NCBI RefSeq assembly: GCF_040802235.1
Contig: NC_133161.1
Coordinates: forward strand, 16,757,001 to 16,821,000
DNA from: Manis javanica
Taxonomy: Eukaryota > Chordata > Mammalia > Pholidota > Manidae
Direction: 5' to 3'
Length of the DNA stretch: 64,000 nucleotides
Position 1 is the first letter of the stretch; every line of letters begins with the position of its first letter. This document shows positions 15,801 to 29,800 of the stretch, piece by piece. The notes beneath the pieces were generated by a model that was not told the origin of the DNA, did no database searches, and saw only the letters and a list, made by a program, of their open reading frames with translations. The translations under genes and the position numbers were made by a program.

Positions 15801-18800
15801 GTAATGACTGGGCAGTCATTGCAAAGACTGTTTTCAAAATCTTTAAAGGCATGAAAAAAATTCTCATGATACCATGCTTAGCAGCCAGAAAGGGATACAA
15901 GCTCATATAACTATCTCAATGTAAGTATATGTGCTTAGGAAAAAGACTACAAGTAATTATTCTTTGGCAACAGGATTCAGGGTAATATACTTCTTACATT
16001 TTTCTGTATTTTCCTAATTATCCCAAGTTAACACAAACTGAATTTTTTTTTTTTTAGATAGAATTTTTTTACTGAGGTCCATACAATAAAATACAGAAAT
16101 CTTACTGCACAGCACAATGAGTTTTTTTTTTTGAGAGGGCATCTCTCATATTTATTGATCAAATGGTTGTTAACAACAATAAAATTCTGTATAGGGGGGT
16201 CAATGCTCAATGCACAATCATTAATCCATCTCAAGCCTAATTCTCATCAGTCTCCAATCTTCTGAAGCATAATGAACAAGTTCTTACATGGTGAACGAAT
16301 TCTTACATAGTGAATAAGTTCTTACATGGTGAACAGTACAAGGGCAGTCATCACAGAAACTTTCGGTTTTGATCACGCATTATGACCTATAAACAATCAG
16401 GTCAAATATGAATATTTGTTTGATTTTTATACTTGATTTATATGTGGATCCCACATTTCTCCCTTTATTATTATTATTATTTTTTATTTTTAATAAACTG
16501 CTGAAGTGGTAGGTAGATGCAAGATAAAGGTAGAAAACATAGTTTAGTGTTGTAAGAGAGCAATTGTAGATGATCATGTGTGTGCCTGTAGACTATGTGC
16601 TAATCCGAGCTAGACAAGGGCAATAAAACATCCACGGATGCAGAAGCTTTCTCTCAAAACAGGGGGGGTTGAGGTTCTAAGCTTTACCACTGTTGTTCCC
16701 CGACTTCTCACCTGATGGCCCCCCTGCGACTGTGCCTGTCTTAGGTTGTTCCTCCCTTGAGGAATCTTACCTGTCTCTGGCTAACCAGTCATCTTCCGGG
16801 GCCATACAGGGAAATGTAAATAAATTATTTTTATAATCATTAATACAAAAATAAACCCAACAGGTTCAAAAAAAAACAAACAATAAAAATAAAGCAGAAA
16901 CGTCCCTACAAGATTCATCCAAGGATATTGTGAGGCAATAAACAGTATTATAAACTAAGTGAATTATGTAACAACCTGGAAGGGTCTCTTACATAGCTTA
17001 GTTGTTATGAGCCTGGATCTGGAATCAGAGTCCTAGGTTCAAATCCTGGTCCTGGACCTTAGGCAAGTTCCTTAACCTTGCTAATCCTCCGTCTGTAAAA
17101 TGGGAATATTAATAGTACCTGCCTCACGGTAATACTGGAGGTACATAAGAGGATATAGACAGTAAATTCAGTTGTTGGCATGTTGCAACCAGAGCAAATA
17201 TGTGCATAAAGGTCAGTGCTCCCTCAGCCTCTATGGATGGCAAACATTTCTAATGGATCATAATATGCCTTCTCACTAAGCCAAGGCTCCACAACTCACA
17301 AGTGCTACTAATCCACAGAAATTAATATTCAAGTTTAAACTTATTTCCATCCCTAAACTAAACCATCCCAATAAGGACACTGTGTTTCCAACTGACAAAG
17401 GTGTGACATTTTCAGTTCAGTTTTGGTTAAAATTTGTTGTTAAGGATCTGAATGGCTATGAGTTTGTATCAATAAAATGACTGAAAACTAAAGTCAGTGC
17501 TTTGGTTTGAATGCCCAAACTCATTTTTAATGCACATAAACTAAATCAGACCATGGACATTTCAGTAGTAAGACTGGATTTTACTAGCTTTCATAAGCTA
17601 ACATGAATTTACAGTATCTTAAACCTTCAATAAAAGAGCAAACAAATAAATGAACAAGGAGAAAAAAGTCTTCCTTACTTTGAGGAACATTACCTTTTCA
17701 GCTGCTCTCCGGTAAGCTCTTGTGCGGAATCGGAGAAACACAGAATCTCTAAGGAACTGCAAATAAGGGTCAAAGCCAGGGGGCCGCAATCCAGCACCCA
17801 GATTAGAAGGAAATGAGCTTTCCACTAAGGTACTAATAAGCTGGCAAAAGGCCCGAGTCAACGGGTATTCTTCACAACGGGATTCTATTTCATTTAGTTC
17901 AACCTTCCAAAGAAAAAGAAAGGCAATACAGTAATATAAAGCTATCAACTCTGAAGTGCAAAGCATTTTTGCAGGCATTAACTTACTAATATTGATAGAT
18001 CATCACACCAAAATAAACATAACAGGTAATATTGCCATTTTTCATTAGAGGGAAAGACACAAAAGTACTGTATAAATCTAGATCAATCAGATGGGAGAAT
18101 TTCAAATTCCCATATAGTGTTCTCAACTTCTAATTGAAAACAGAAATCTTAAATGTTCCTTTAAAAAAAGGGAGGGAGCACAGAGAGGAAACTAAGACAA
18201 CTAATTCTCAGTCCAGGTTGACACAAGTAACCAAATTAAATTGAGTCCAAACCAAACTTTCAGTTTGGATGACTGACACGTAACATCCTTTTCCAATTCT
18301 GAAACCTTAAGTATTTTGGTTCCTTTTATAAAACGCTTCATCACCATTTCAACATTGTCCAGAAAACACTTCAAATGAGAATACATTAAATTTGAAAATT
18401 ATGGGAACTTAGTAAGGTAATAAGTTTCTTAGTCTTTTTATCATGTGAGTATATGAACACAGCATTTAATTTAAAAAGAAAATTTTACCTCAATACCAAT
18501 AGCTTGCCTCTGGCTTGGAACCCTTACAGTCTGCAGTATCTTGAAATAATAAGAATTAGATGTTAGGAGCATTTGTCATTCATCAATGAGAAGTAGTGGC
18601 TTCACAATGTAATAGTCATATTCCTCAGTCACCGCATCCATTATCTTACAGGATGGACTTTCATTAGCAACTGTGTCAGATGCAGACTGAACTTCCAATT
18701 ATCTAAGCTTCAGAAAACTGATCATTTCTAAGTGCACACACGATGTGCTTTCAGCAAATTTTCTTTCAGATTTCTAGGAATGAATCTTAAGAGGATTCTT

Positions 18801-20843
18801 AGCAAGAAATCACACTGTTGTTCAAGACACTGGTCTGTTTACAACCAACCCTTTCTTGGTTAGCACCAGAAAACCAAGAATTCATAAAAAACAGATTTCT
18901 TATGCATGGCAGAAGTTCTGAGTTGAGATGTTCTGTCCTGACCTTGCTAGGGGTATAAGTAGTCTATGGTATAATTAATTATACTTCATGTTATGTTACT
19001 GACTCTCCTGTAAGTTGAGAACATACTGTTAAGTGGAATCATTTTTTAAAAAGTCTTGCTCTAAGGATAAAAACATCTAAACCAATCACACTGCATTTTC
19101 AGCAAACAGGTGCACCAAGCACTCAGGCCACTGACTCAGTAGTGATACACTCAAGAATGAGACAATGAAGGTCAATACCAAACCAAAAATGCCCCAGCCT
19201 CTTGGCACATAACAACTCCCTTAATTTTTGTTTTTATAAAGCATCATTAACATCTTAAGGACACATGTTGGAAAACAGCTAGAATATTTTATTTCTTTAA
19301 ACATTTCCTTGTCCATATGTGTCAGAATCATAGGCTCACTTATGTTATTTCTAAGACAAACATATATTCCATCTATTTTCCTAAAGATATTTCTATAGAG
19401 CACATCCTTATTTTCCCTTTTTCATTTTAGCATATATGGAATAACTATACTTTGACAGAAAAATTCTCATAGAGCTTACATCTAAAGAAAGAAAAAATAG
19501 AGACACTTCACTCTTTTGGTAGGGGCCAGTAAGGACACAGAAAAGAAAAAGGCAGGAAAAAACAACAACAGGCATTTCCCACATTTAATGAGTACAGATG
19601 ATGCGTGAAGGCTTCTATGATCCTAGACTGAAAGACAGAGTCAAGGAATTTTGTCCATTGATATCTTACAGACATTGAAAAACAAAGTCTCAAGAGAAGA
19701 ACCAATCTCTAATAACCCAGAGAAGCTGTCAACTGATCCAAGAGAAAAACCCAAGCCTGTTAGTTTCTAATGCTATGCTTGGCACCAAAACTATAACTTT
19801 CTAATTGAAAAGGTCATACTATTACCATAGATTTCAAACTGGATGCTCTTGCTTTTGTGATATTATCAAGCCTTACTTCCCAAACTGTAACAACATAAAT
19901 AAGACAGCTTGTAAAACTACCTGAGTATATTCCAATGACTGCCAGAGGGAAGCAGCAATTTCAGGAGATTTTCCAAAAGCTGCAAGTGTCTTCAGTAGTT
20001 CAGCTTTCAGAACAGGAGGAATGCTGCATTGCAGGAGTCCCAGAATCACCACAACAGGGGTCCACTGAGGATGTTCACAGAGTGCCAGACGAGCATTTTC
20101 ACTCTGAGAATTGAACACAAGAAGAGCATGACTTTCCATTTTTAAAAGCTATGAAAAATGACTGGCAATCATCTAAATGACTAACATGTATTCTGAGTAT
20201 TCACAGGCTTAATACACACTAAAACAATAATAAGCCTATCACTCAGCCAGCCAGTGGAGCAAATCAGATCACTAACTCAGCCAGTGTAAAGAATGGACTA
20301 GAAATAGCCTTTGCAGAGTTAGTTTTGCAGCTCTAAGCATAGGAAATAATATATTCAGAGATAAATGGTCTGCCAGGGTCACAAAATCTTACGAACACAT
20401 GTTAAATCCTTTCTGGAACAATGTAATATATTTCACTATAATACAGTATACAAATGAATAAATACCTTGACCTATTCTGAGAAAAAAAATGAAGATATAT
20501 ATGGTATCAAACATCATTCCATTGTAATTCAGTGAGAAATAATTACTAACTTCATGTTTTAATGTTTAATGTTAAGCATTATCAGAGAAACCAAAAAGTT
20601 AGAACACACTATTCTTATCCTTCAGAGAGAATGCCAGACTGAGCAACTCTGCTCTAGTAAACAACAGTAACAACTAGAAGAGATTTTGAGCACAGATATT
20701 ATATAATAAAAATAGCTTTTTTTAAAATAAAGATTAATTTGGTAGTGGCAGGCAAGGCAGCTTGGTATAAGGATAAAAAGAATAATTCAATAAATAACTT
20801 ACTTTCAATTAATTCTTCATGAATATATACAGATCACCACACA

Positions 20844-20881
<38 letters not shown>

Positions 20882-23800
20882 GCACGCACACATATCCATA
20901 CCTATGCCAGAAAACCTTCAAGGAGGATGTGCATCCAACAGCTGAGGTTTATCTGCCCTTCTATTTTCTTTCAGCTTAGGCTATTCATTTCATACAAGGT
21001 TATGGCAATAAGCAGGGCTTTGATAACCATACCCTCTAAAGGTGAAGAGCTTAAGAAAAGAATCCTACATATATGCTATCTGTCACTCAAACTTTAAGCA
21101 TTAAATGAAAATTTGGGGGGTCCTTAAAATTCCACTGTGCTAAACTATAAAAAAAATCACACTCTCTCATGCTGTGGGATACCTACCCAAGTAATGATGG
21201 TAGATGTGAGTTGTAAAAAAGCAATCAATCCATCTTGCTCCTTCTGGGTGATGCCCCGTGAAGGAAGGTGACGGTACTGAACACTATCTGCACTTGGAAG
21301 ATCCTTCCGGAGGTGTTCATGATAAAGCATTAAAGAGTGAAAGAAATGTTCCCAGGAAACAGGACTGCCACCAGCTCCCTGAATATTTTCAACTGTAAAG
21401 AAAGCACCGATTTTTTCTTCAAAAAATGTCTAAGCAATTTCTTGGAAATGGAGGAAGAAAATAAATTTAAAACAATTAACTCTGCTTTCATCCTAGATAA
21501 GTAGTGTGTTGAAAATGGTTTAGAATCTGTCTGAGAGCTAGAAGTCTGGATTCATTTTTCCTCAGAATGGATGATGCCCAAGCAAATATCAAAGTAAATT
21601 ATCTCTGTTATACTAGGGGAACTCTGTGTTGTCATGTAACTACAAAGGGCTACTTTTCCTACCAAGTAATTCCCAATGTTGTGCTTACATTCCCAAATGG
21701 AGAGAGAACTACAGTTTGATTTGTGAATTATGATACTCCATTACATAACACGCCCTGGGAGCAAAAGCAGAGCATACAAGACAAGCAAGCCTTAACAGGG
21801 TAGGCAAAACACTGGCTTTGGAGCCAGACAGATCCCAGTTCCAGTTGTGGCTCCCAATCACTTGTGACCCTGGGTAAATTAATTCTCTAAGCCGCACTAT
21901 CCTCACATGTAAAAATGAAAGTAATAATATCTATCTAGCAAAACAGATGTTTAAGAAATATTTCTTTTTCTTTCCTTTTGCAGTGTTTTTGATTAAACCA
22001 CACTAAATTCTGAAAATTAAATGAGGAAACTGGGAGAGTAGGAAGAGAAAACTCTAAGTACAGAAATTTAGAAGACAAGTACTTACGAAGATAAACTAAT
22101 GAAACTCATGTGGCAAGGTATATATTTCATCTTGATCAACAGATGTGTTCTTGAAAAGTTTTTGGTATTAATTCTGATATTTTAAATTGCACTTTACAAA
22201 GCAAATAGTAAAACTGTCCAATCTGAGACCACAATCAAGGCATCACTATGTAGAAAGCGACCAATGCACTTCTTTCCCCGTTATTGTAAAAATAATTTAT
22301 ATACCTGATAGAACCTAACACAGATAACCAGTATTCTTTAACAGACAGGGGAATAATGAACTCGAGAATGTCACAACAAACTTAAGACAACATCCAGATT
22401 TTTCTTACCATGACTACTGCCATTGACTTTGAGTAGACTAAAACAGTAGTGGGCACACTGGGGCCCACTGGCCAATCCCTGGAGCATTTTTAAATAAGGA
22501 ATATAAATGGTTGGAGGCAATAGGTCACCCATTTGCCTAACGAACTTTGACAAGACAACCTGAAAGAAGGAAAAACCAATAGTTTACATAAAGCGAATCC
22601 AAATTTCAAGGCAACATGGACTAGGTACATATGAACTACATAGAACTACATAGACTACATATGAACTAAAAAAACTAATTAAGCACTCTGATTTAACCCC
22701 AGCAAAGAAAAAAATAATCTGGTATTCTACTTATGATAAACTGCTTTTTCAAGCTTGTCATTAGCAATTTAATGCAATTATAGGATAATATCTTTGTGGA
22801 CATTAAGTACATTTTTTTTCAAAACATCTCAATGTCACAGAAAATAAGACTACTCATGTTCTAAATATGTAAAACAACTGAAGAAATTTACTTATCTAAA
22901 GTTAACCACAAATTCAAAAATATACTTAGAACCCACTGTTTTTAAATTCCACTCAACTTTAATATGAACACCTAAGAACCTGACAGAATTTTTGATGCTG
23001 ACCTAAACATAATCTGCTTTGTGTTCCAGCCAATGCCACATTCCTATACTCCTATATACTTTGTTTTTCCTTTTATCTTGCTTATTCCTTAAGTCCATTA
23101 TTCACAACTAATAATATTATTCAGGCTCATTAATTAGAACTCAGATCTAAAAATGTTACAGATCGCTCTTTCGTTTCTCTGTATTTCTGCTTTATTTTCT
23201 GCCTCCCCTTTTTTTCCTGCTCTCTCCTTTCTTTCTACTTTAATTTTCTTCACTCTGTCTTTTTTCCAGCCTGCCTTTTGCCTCTTATTTCTGGGTGCCC
23301 TTCTCTGTTATTCACGCTTTTTCAAAAAAACAAAAACTGAAAAAAAAAAAAAATGTTACAGATCTCAGGAAATTATCATTAATTTTGTTAGGCATACAAT
23401 GGTTCTGTAATTATATTGAAAAATTTCCTTATTTTTAAAAGACATTAACCAATGAAAGGTGAGATGTCATGCTGCCCATAACTACTTTAAAAACTCTTCA
23501 GCAAAATAAAAGTGTTAAGAGTAACAGGAGCAGATGAAGCAACATGGCAAGATGTTAATTGAGTGTTAAGACATTGCATGTTTACTATAATTATTCTCTC
23601 TTCTATATATTTGAAAATTTCCATAATAGAAAGTTTTAAAAAATTTTTTAACAAATCCTTCTTCAAAACATTTCTTCAAATGAAGAGAAAAATGAAACAA
23701 TAATGTAAGAAATACAGTAAAAAGAAAAAGTGTCTGGTCTTTCTTATATTCTAACATAAATGAAAATTATAGAGCATGAAAGCTTCTAAAATAAGAAATC

Positions 23801-26800
23801 CCAAAAAGATGCAGACAGACATGGCAATCCATTTTATTTGGTACTGAATATCATACTTCATTTAATATAGGATAGAAAATGGACTTTTTCTTATGTTGTC
23901 TACTGACTCATCAATTATAACTTATAAGCCTTTTCCCTTCATATTTTACCTTTCCTATCTTCCCCAACTTGTTAAGAATGATACATACTGGTTATTGTCA
24001 TGCCAATAGAGGACAGGCTAATACTAATAAATAAAATAAAATCGGATATACATACAGAGACTAGTCACTGTTCTGTCTCTAATGATTTCCAACATGCCTA
24101 ATATATTATAAAAGACTATTAGATGAACTCCAGAATGATCAGAACTTAAATTTAAAAACTTTAAACTTCCTTTAAGAAAAAAAGTGTACATTTCTAAACG
24201 TTACTCTAGTGGTTATTTGTGTAAATAGCAGTAATATAAAGAAATAACCTTTTTCATGTTTTCAAGATTCCCAATTACCATACCAAAGTAGAAAAGTAGG
24301 AAACTAAGGGCTCACCTGGCGTTGAGGGGGGCGCTGATGAGCCACCCCAAGGTAAGAACCCATGAGAGTGGAAGTCTGAAGAGGCTCTGAGGGACACCAA
24401 TATTCTAGAGCCAGCTCCAAATTAAAAGTGTTCTTTTTATACAGCTCACCGATCTACAAAGAGTAAGCAAAGACTGTGGGAAAATGCTTATTAACTCAAA
24501 AATTACTTTAAAATAAAAATTCACATTTTTATTGAATTTACATGTATATTTAAGATATTAGACCTGAAATTTTCCAATTAGGAGGAAAACAAAGGAAAGA
24601 AGGACAAATGACAATCCATCCAATATAATGGCTTACCAAGAGCATTAAGTGTTCCAGATCCCTCCTAAGTGAAATGGGAGGTTCATTACCCATCTGCACA
24701 CTCATGTGAATCATTCGAGCATCTTCATCTGCCCGATTCCTCAACTGCTTCACCTATTAAATGTAGTACATAGTTTAATGTTGAATTTATTACATGGGTT
24801 TATAATACTGAATCAGGAAGTTGGGCAACTGTCTAAAAGTGATTATAGAAAATATTTAAATATCTATTTCACTTTAATAACATGGAGAAATATGCTAGGA
24901 ATTTTATTGCAATATTAATATCCATATAATATTAATATCTTAAAACTTCAATGCACTTTCCACTATAGAGAAGCTGAGTTTAACTAGTGTCTCTCAACTG
25001 CAACATTATAAACATTTTGGGCAGGACATTTCTTCAGTGGGTTGGACTATCCTCAACATTACAGGATAGTTAAGCACCCCTAGACTACCTACTAACCACT
25101 AATACCACTACAAATATTGTAGCAAGCAAAACTGGCCCCACTTATTTCCAAAACATGCTCTGATGGATATTATAGCCTTGGTTGAGAACCATTACCTTAC
25201 AACATTTTTGTGAACTGAATGCCAACTAAATAAGAAAGTACTTCTCCCTTTAAAACAAAAAAAATCATAGCTAGATAAACCCACACTTATAGGTGGAAAG
25301 AGAACATTTAAAAAAAAAATCTTCAATAAATCCCCTCTCAGTATCAACAGTACACAGAAAATCAGTAAAGGACACGGAAGACTTGAGGAACACTATCAAC
25401 CAAGTTTACCTAATTGACATGTACAGAACATTTCACAGAACATAAGCATAATATATACATATACATTACTTTCATATGCACATAGAACATTTATCAAGAA
25501 GGCCATACTGTAGGTCATAAAACAAACTCAACAAATTTTACAGAATTGTAATCCTACAAAGAATGTTCTCTGATCACAACTGAAATAAACTAGAAGTCAG
25601 TTACAGGGAGCTATCTGGAAGTTCCCTAAATATAGGAAGTCCCTCATCAATCAAAGAAGTCTCAAAGAAATAATAAAATATAAAATTGAATAAAACCTCC
25701 CACAACATATCATATTTACCTGACACAGTTAAAGCAGTAATTGAAGGTAAATGTTTAATATTAAATGCTCATATTTAGAAAAAAAGAAAATTTTCAAATT
25801 AATAATCTAAGCTTCCACTTTAAGAAACTGAAACAAGAAGGGTATATTTAATCCAAAGCAAAAGGAAGAAATAATAAAGAACAGAAATCAGTAATAGGGA
25901 AATAAAGTCCAAGAAAATCAATGAAACTAAAAGCTGGTTTCTTTGTTAAATTCAATTAAAACTGATAAGCCTCTAGTCAATTTAATTAGGAAACAAAGAA
26001 GAAGATACAAGTTGCCAATATCAAGAATGAAAAAGGATACACCACTATAGATCCTACAGAAATTTAAAATACAAGAATATTAGGAATAACTTTATGTCAA
26101 TCAATTTTAATGAAATGGACAAATGCTCTGACAGACACAACCAACCACAGCTCATTTAAGAAACAGATAACCCACTCTTCTGTTAAAGAAATTTTAGTAT
26201 CCCAGAATTATGTGACTAAATTGACTATTTACCCCATCCAAGCTATTTATGATTTGTCTATTCAAATTTCTCTCATACTTCGACTTTCTAGATAACCATT
26301 ATCTTTCCATAATCACAATCCCATCTGGACTATTAATTAGGAAAAACTTTAAGCCCTTAACTTTTCTGAGGCTTCATTTCTGCAAATGTAAAATGAAAGG
26401 ATTAGCAGAATTCTTCCTATTCCAAAATTCTGTGATGTTAAACCATCAACTCCTTCAAGGTTGATGAGGACTCATGTTACCTGTTCAAGTATTCCTGGAC
26501 TATTCTAGTCCTGAGCTAAATCCACAGGAATTTACTGTCTGTACTTCTCATTTACTTACTGTGACTACCTATACTTTCAGTGTATGCTTCTCTCAACTAG
26601 ATTATAAATTCTTTGTTGTCAGGGAATGAGTCTCCTACTTATTTGTCTTCTTCACACTCCTAGCATAGCACCTGGAACATAGGAGAAACTTAATAAACAC
26701 TTAATTCATTAAATCATGAATAAGCACTTCACTCCTTGTTTGTTGCCATTCTGAGTACTTTGTTTGCCTTACGTTCTGAGGTATGGCATCAGAACTGCAC

Positions 26801-29800
26801 AACAGTATTACAAGTGTAGATACTTTAAGATGCTTTTTTTAATGCACAGAGAGGTGATTTCATAGGGCTTCACTCCCTCACTTACTTCCTGCCACAATTT
26901 TGTTGGCTTCCTTTGGCACAAAACGATACATAGAGCATATACTATGAAGAATCTGTCTAAAATTACTAACTTTTTGGATTAAAGTTAGAGCTCAAGCCCT
27001 TTCATTCAAAAGGAGCCTTTGCATTAGCTTCTTTTTTTTTGAGGGCATCTCTCATATTTATTGATCAAATGGTTGTTAACAACAATAAAATTCTGTATAG
27101 GGGACTCAATGCACAATCATTAATCCACCCCAAGCCTAGTTCTCATCAGTCTCCGATCTTCTGAAGCATAATGAACAAGTTCTTAGATGGTGAACAAATT
27201 CTTACATAGTGAATAAGTTCTTACACGGTGAACAGTACAAGGGCAGTCATCACCGAAACTTTCGGTTTTGATCTGCATTAGCTTTTTAAATCCATTATGT
27301 TACCTATATCCATGTGGAAGCCCATTTATACATTATAATTAAGAGTCTAAACATTAACTATAAAACAGGAGACTTTCCACAATATCTCCTCAAAATCACC
27401 TTAGTATTGATCCCTAGGGTAGCATGGTGTTAATAACTTTCTACCCATAGAAGTATTTTATTTAACTAGTACTTTCTCATTATAAACCATTCTTAATGTC
27501 ATATATTTCTTTTAGCTTATTCTTAGTTAACAGGTCTTATTTCATTTTCATGAATCACAAACTAATTCACACACTGTAACACAACCACTGTCAAATTTTA
27601 GCCTGTAATAAAAGATTTTATTAGTTAATTGATCAGTTTTAAATTACTTTATAAAATTCTTCTACTATTTACTCATCCTACATTATTATACCTACCTTCA
27701 TTGGCATAAGTGCAAGGAAATCTGTGATGAGATTATGGGTTCTACGAATGTAAAACTCTTCCTGATAGAAGTTTTCCGACACCACTACAGATTCAGTAAG
27801 GAACAGGAAAACACTGTCAGCGATTGCGAGCTCTGCCATTGCTTCATCTGCTTCTGTGAATTCAGCCAGAGCTACAAATAAATTCACAAAACCAACACAC
27901 AAAGGAAAAGTTATAAAACTGGACCGCAGTATCTCCTAACAGTCTGCTCTTTCAAAATTCAGTTATTTTTTCAACCTTATAGCATGTGCTATCCAAAAAA
28001 TAAGACTGTGTATAACTAACAGATTCACAAATCCCAAAGAACTATTGAAAAAGTACATTAGAAAACCAAATGCTCTTCACAGTAACATCATGAATGAAAA
28101 AAAATTAGATATGTGATGTGACACTGATATAGTTAGGAAGCTATTATCAAAACATTAACATATGAAAATGATACTAAGGCTTTCCTCCCGATGAAATGAA
28201 CTGGATCATTCAGAAAGTCTTCATGACTAACATGTAAGACCAAAACATGAACATGATCTCCTAAGTAACTTTCCTAATTTGGCAACTGAATAGCAAAAAT
28301 GGAAAAACTATATCCTAAACGAACTGGTCTACTTGTAATTATTTTAGCTTAAAAATGTCAAACAGCTATCTAAAAATAGACCAATATAAAGAACTTCCAC
28401 ATACCCCCCACCTAGCTTCAATATTTGAATATATTGACCATTTATGGTCAATCTTATTTCACCTAGCTCTCCATCTTATTTCCCCTCTCCACACAAATTA
28501 AACTGAAGCAAATGCTGGACAATTCAACATATCACTCATAAGTAATTCAGCATACAACTCAAAAAGGTTAACTTTAAAAACAGAAGAAAAATAAACCATA
28601 CACATACATAATACCACTATGTTATCTTAAAAAATAACTCCCAATATCAAATATCCAGGCAGTAGTCAAATTTACAATTGTCTCATCAATGTTATGAAAG
28701 ATCCTGGTTATGGTTTTTGCTTTTTCTCTTTTGTGCAGTATGTTTGCTTACATCAGGAGCCAAGGAGGATCTACACACTGCAGTTCACAGGTACATCTGC
28801 CGGCTGCTCCTACATCTTTTTAAATTTTCCCTTGCCCTTTATTTGCTGAAGAAGCTTGGGCTTTTGCACTACACAGTTTGCCACAATGTGGTTCGGGATG
28901 TATCCCAGGGGTGTAGTTAACGTTCCTCTGTCCTCCCGATATACTAATAATTGGTAGTTTGATCTAAAGAGACTTGATCAACATTCAGTTTTTTTGACAA
29001 GAGCATGTCATAAGTGGCATTGTGTCCTTCAACTAGGAAATACATTGCTGATTACTTCTTTTAAATTTTACATATAAAATCGCTACATAATTTTGTGATA
29101 ATCTGGCTTTGGAAAAGAAGTGCTACATAGCTTATTCTGCTTGACTGTCATAGAGACCAAATACATACTACTGTGCTGCAGAAAGCACATTTTTGTTGAC
29201 TTCAAAAGTGTTAGGAATAGATATAAGCCAGAACAATCTCAAGAAGAGGAAAATAGATGTTTTTTTTCTATTTTTTTTGTTTTGTTTTGCATTTTGAAGT
29301 AAAGCCTGTATATCTACTCATATTATACAAACTCCTTGAGAAAAAAAGTCTTTTAATTCTTTATTATGACTAATAATAATTAAAATTACTAATAAATGTT
29401 AATAATAATGATTAATTCCAAACCACTTGAGTTCAGAAATACTAGAATTAAAAATTGCATGATGGTTACTTAAAGAACTATTTCTTGAAGACTATTTAGG
29501 TAATAAAGCAGCATTAATATCTTAATGTAAATTAAGTTTTAATGTCTAAAAAACAGTGCATCAAAACTTTGTAGTTTCAGAAAAATTCCAAGCACACTGC
29601 ATATAAATTAATGTAGTAAAGATGTTTAATAAATTTTTCAGAAGTCTATGAAGAGAGTAGAGACTCATTTTTTAAATTTGAGACCACTGTTAAAACTTAT
29701 CTATATTATTTCAAGAAATGACCATTTGTGCAATAAAAGGTAAATTATTCATCTTTGCTAGCAATTTTTAAAATTCAGATTTACAGAAAAATCTTTAAGT

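Noticed and set aside
23153..23410. 85-codon hydrophobic plus-strand frame
   Set aside because: It comes from a pyrimidine-rich intronic tract that encodes Phe/Leu/Ser by composition.
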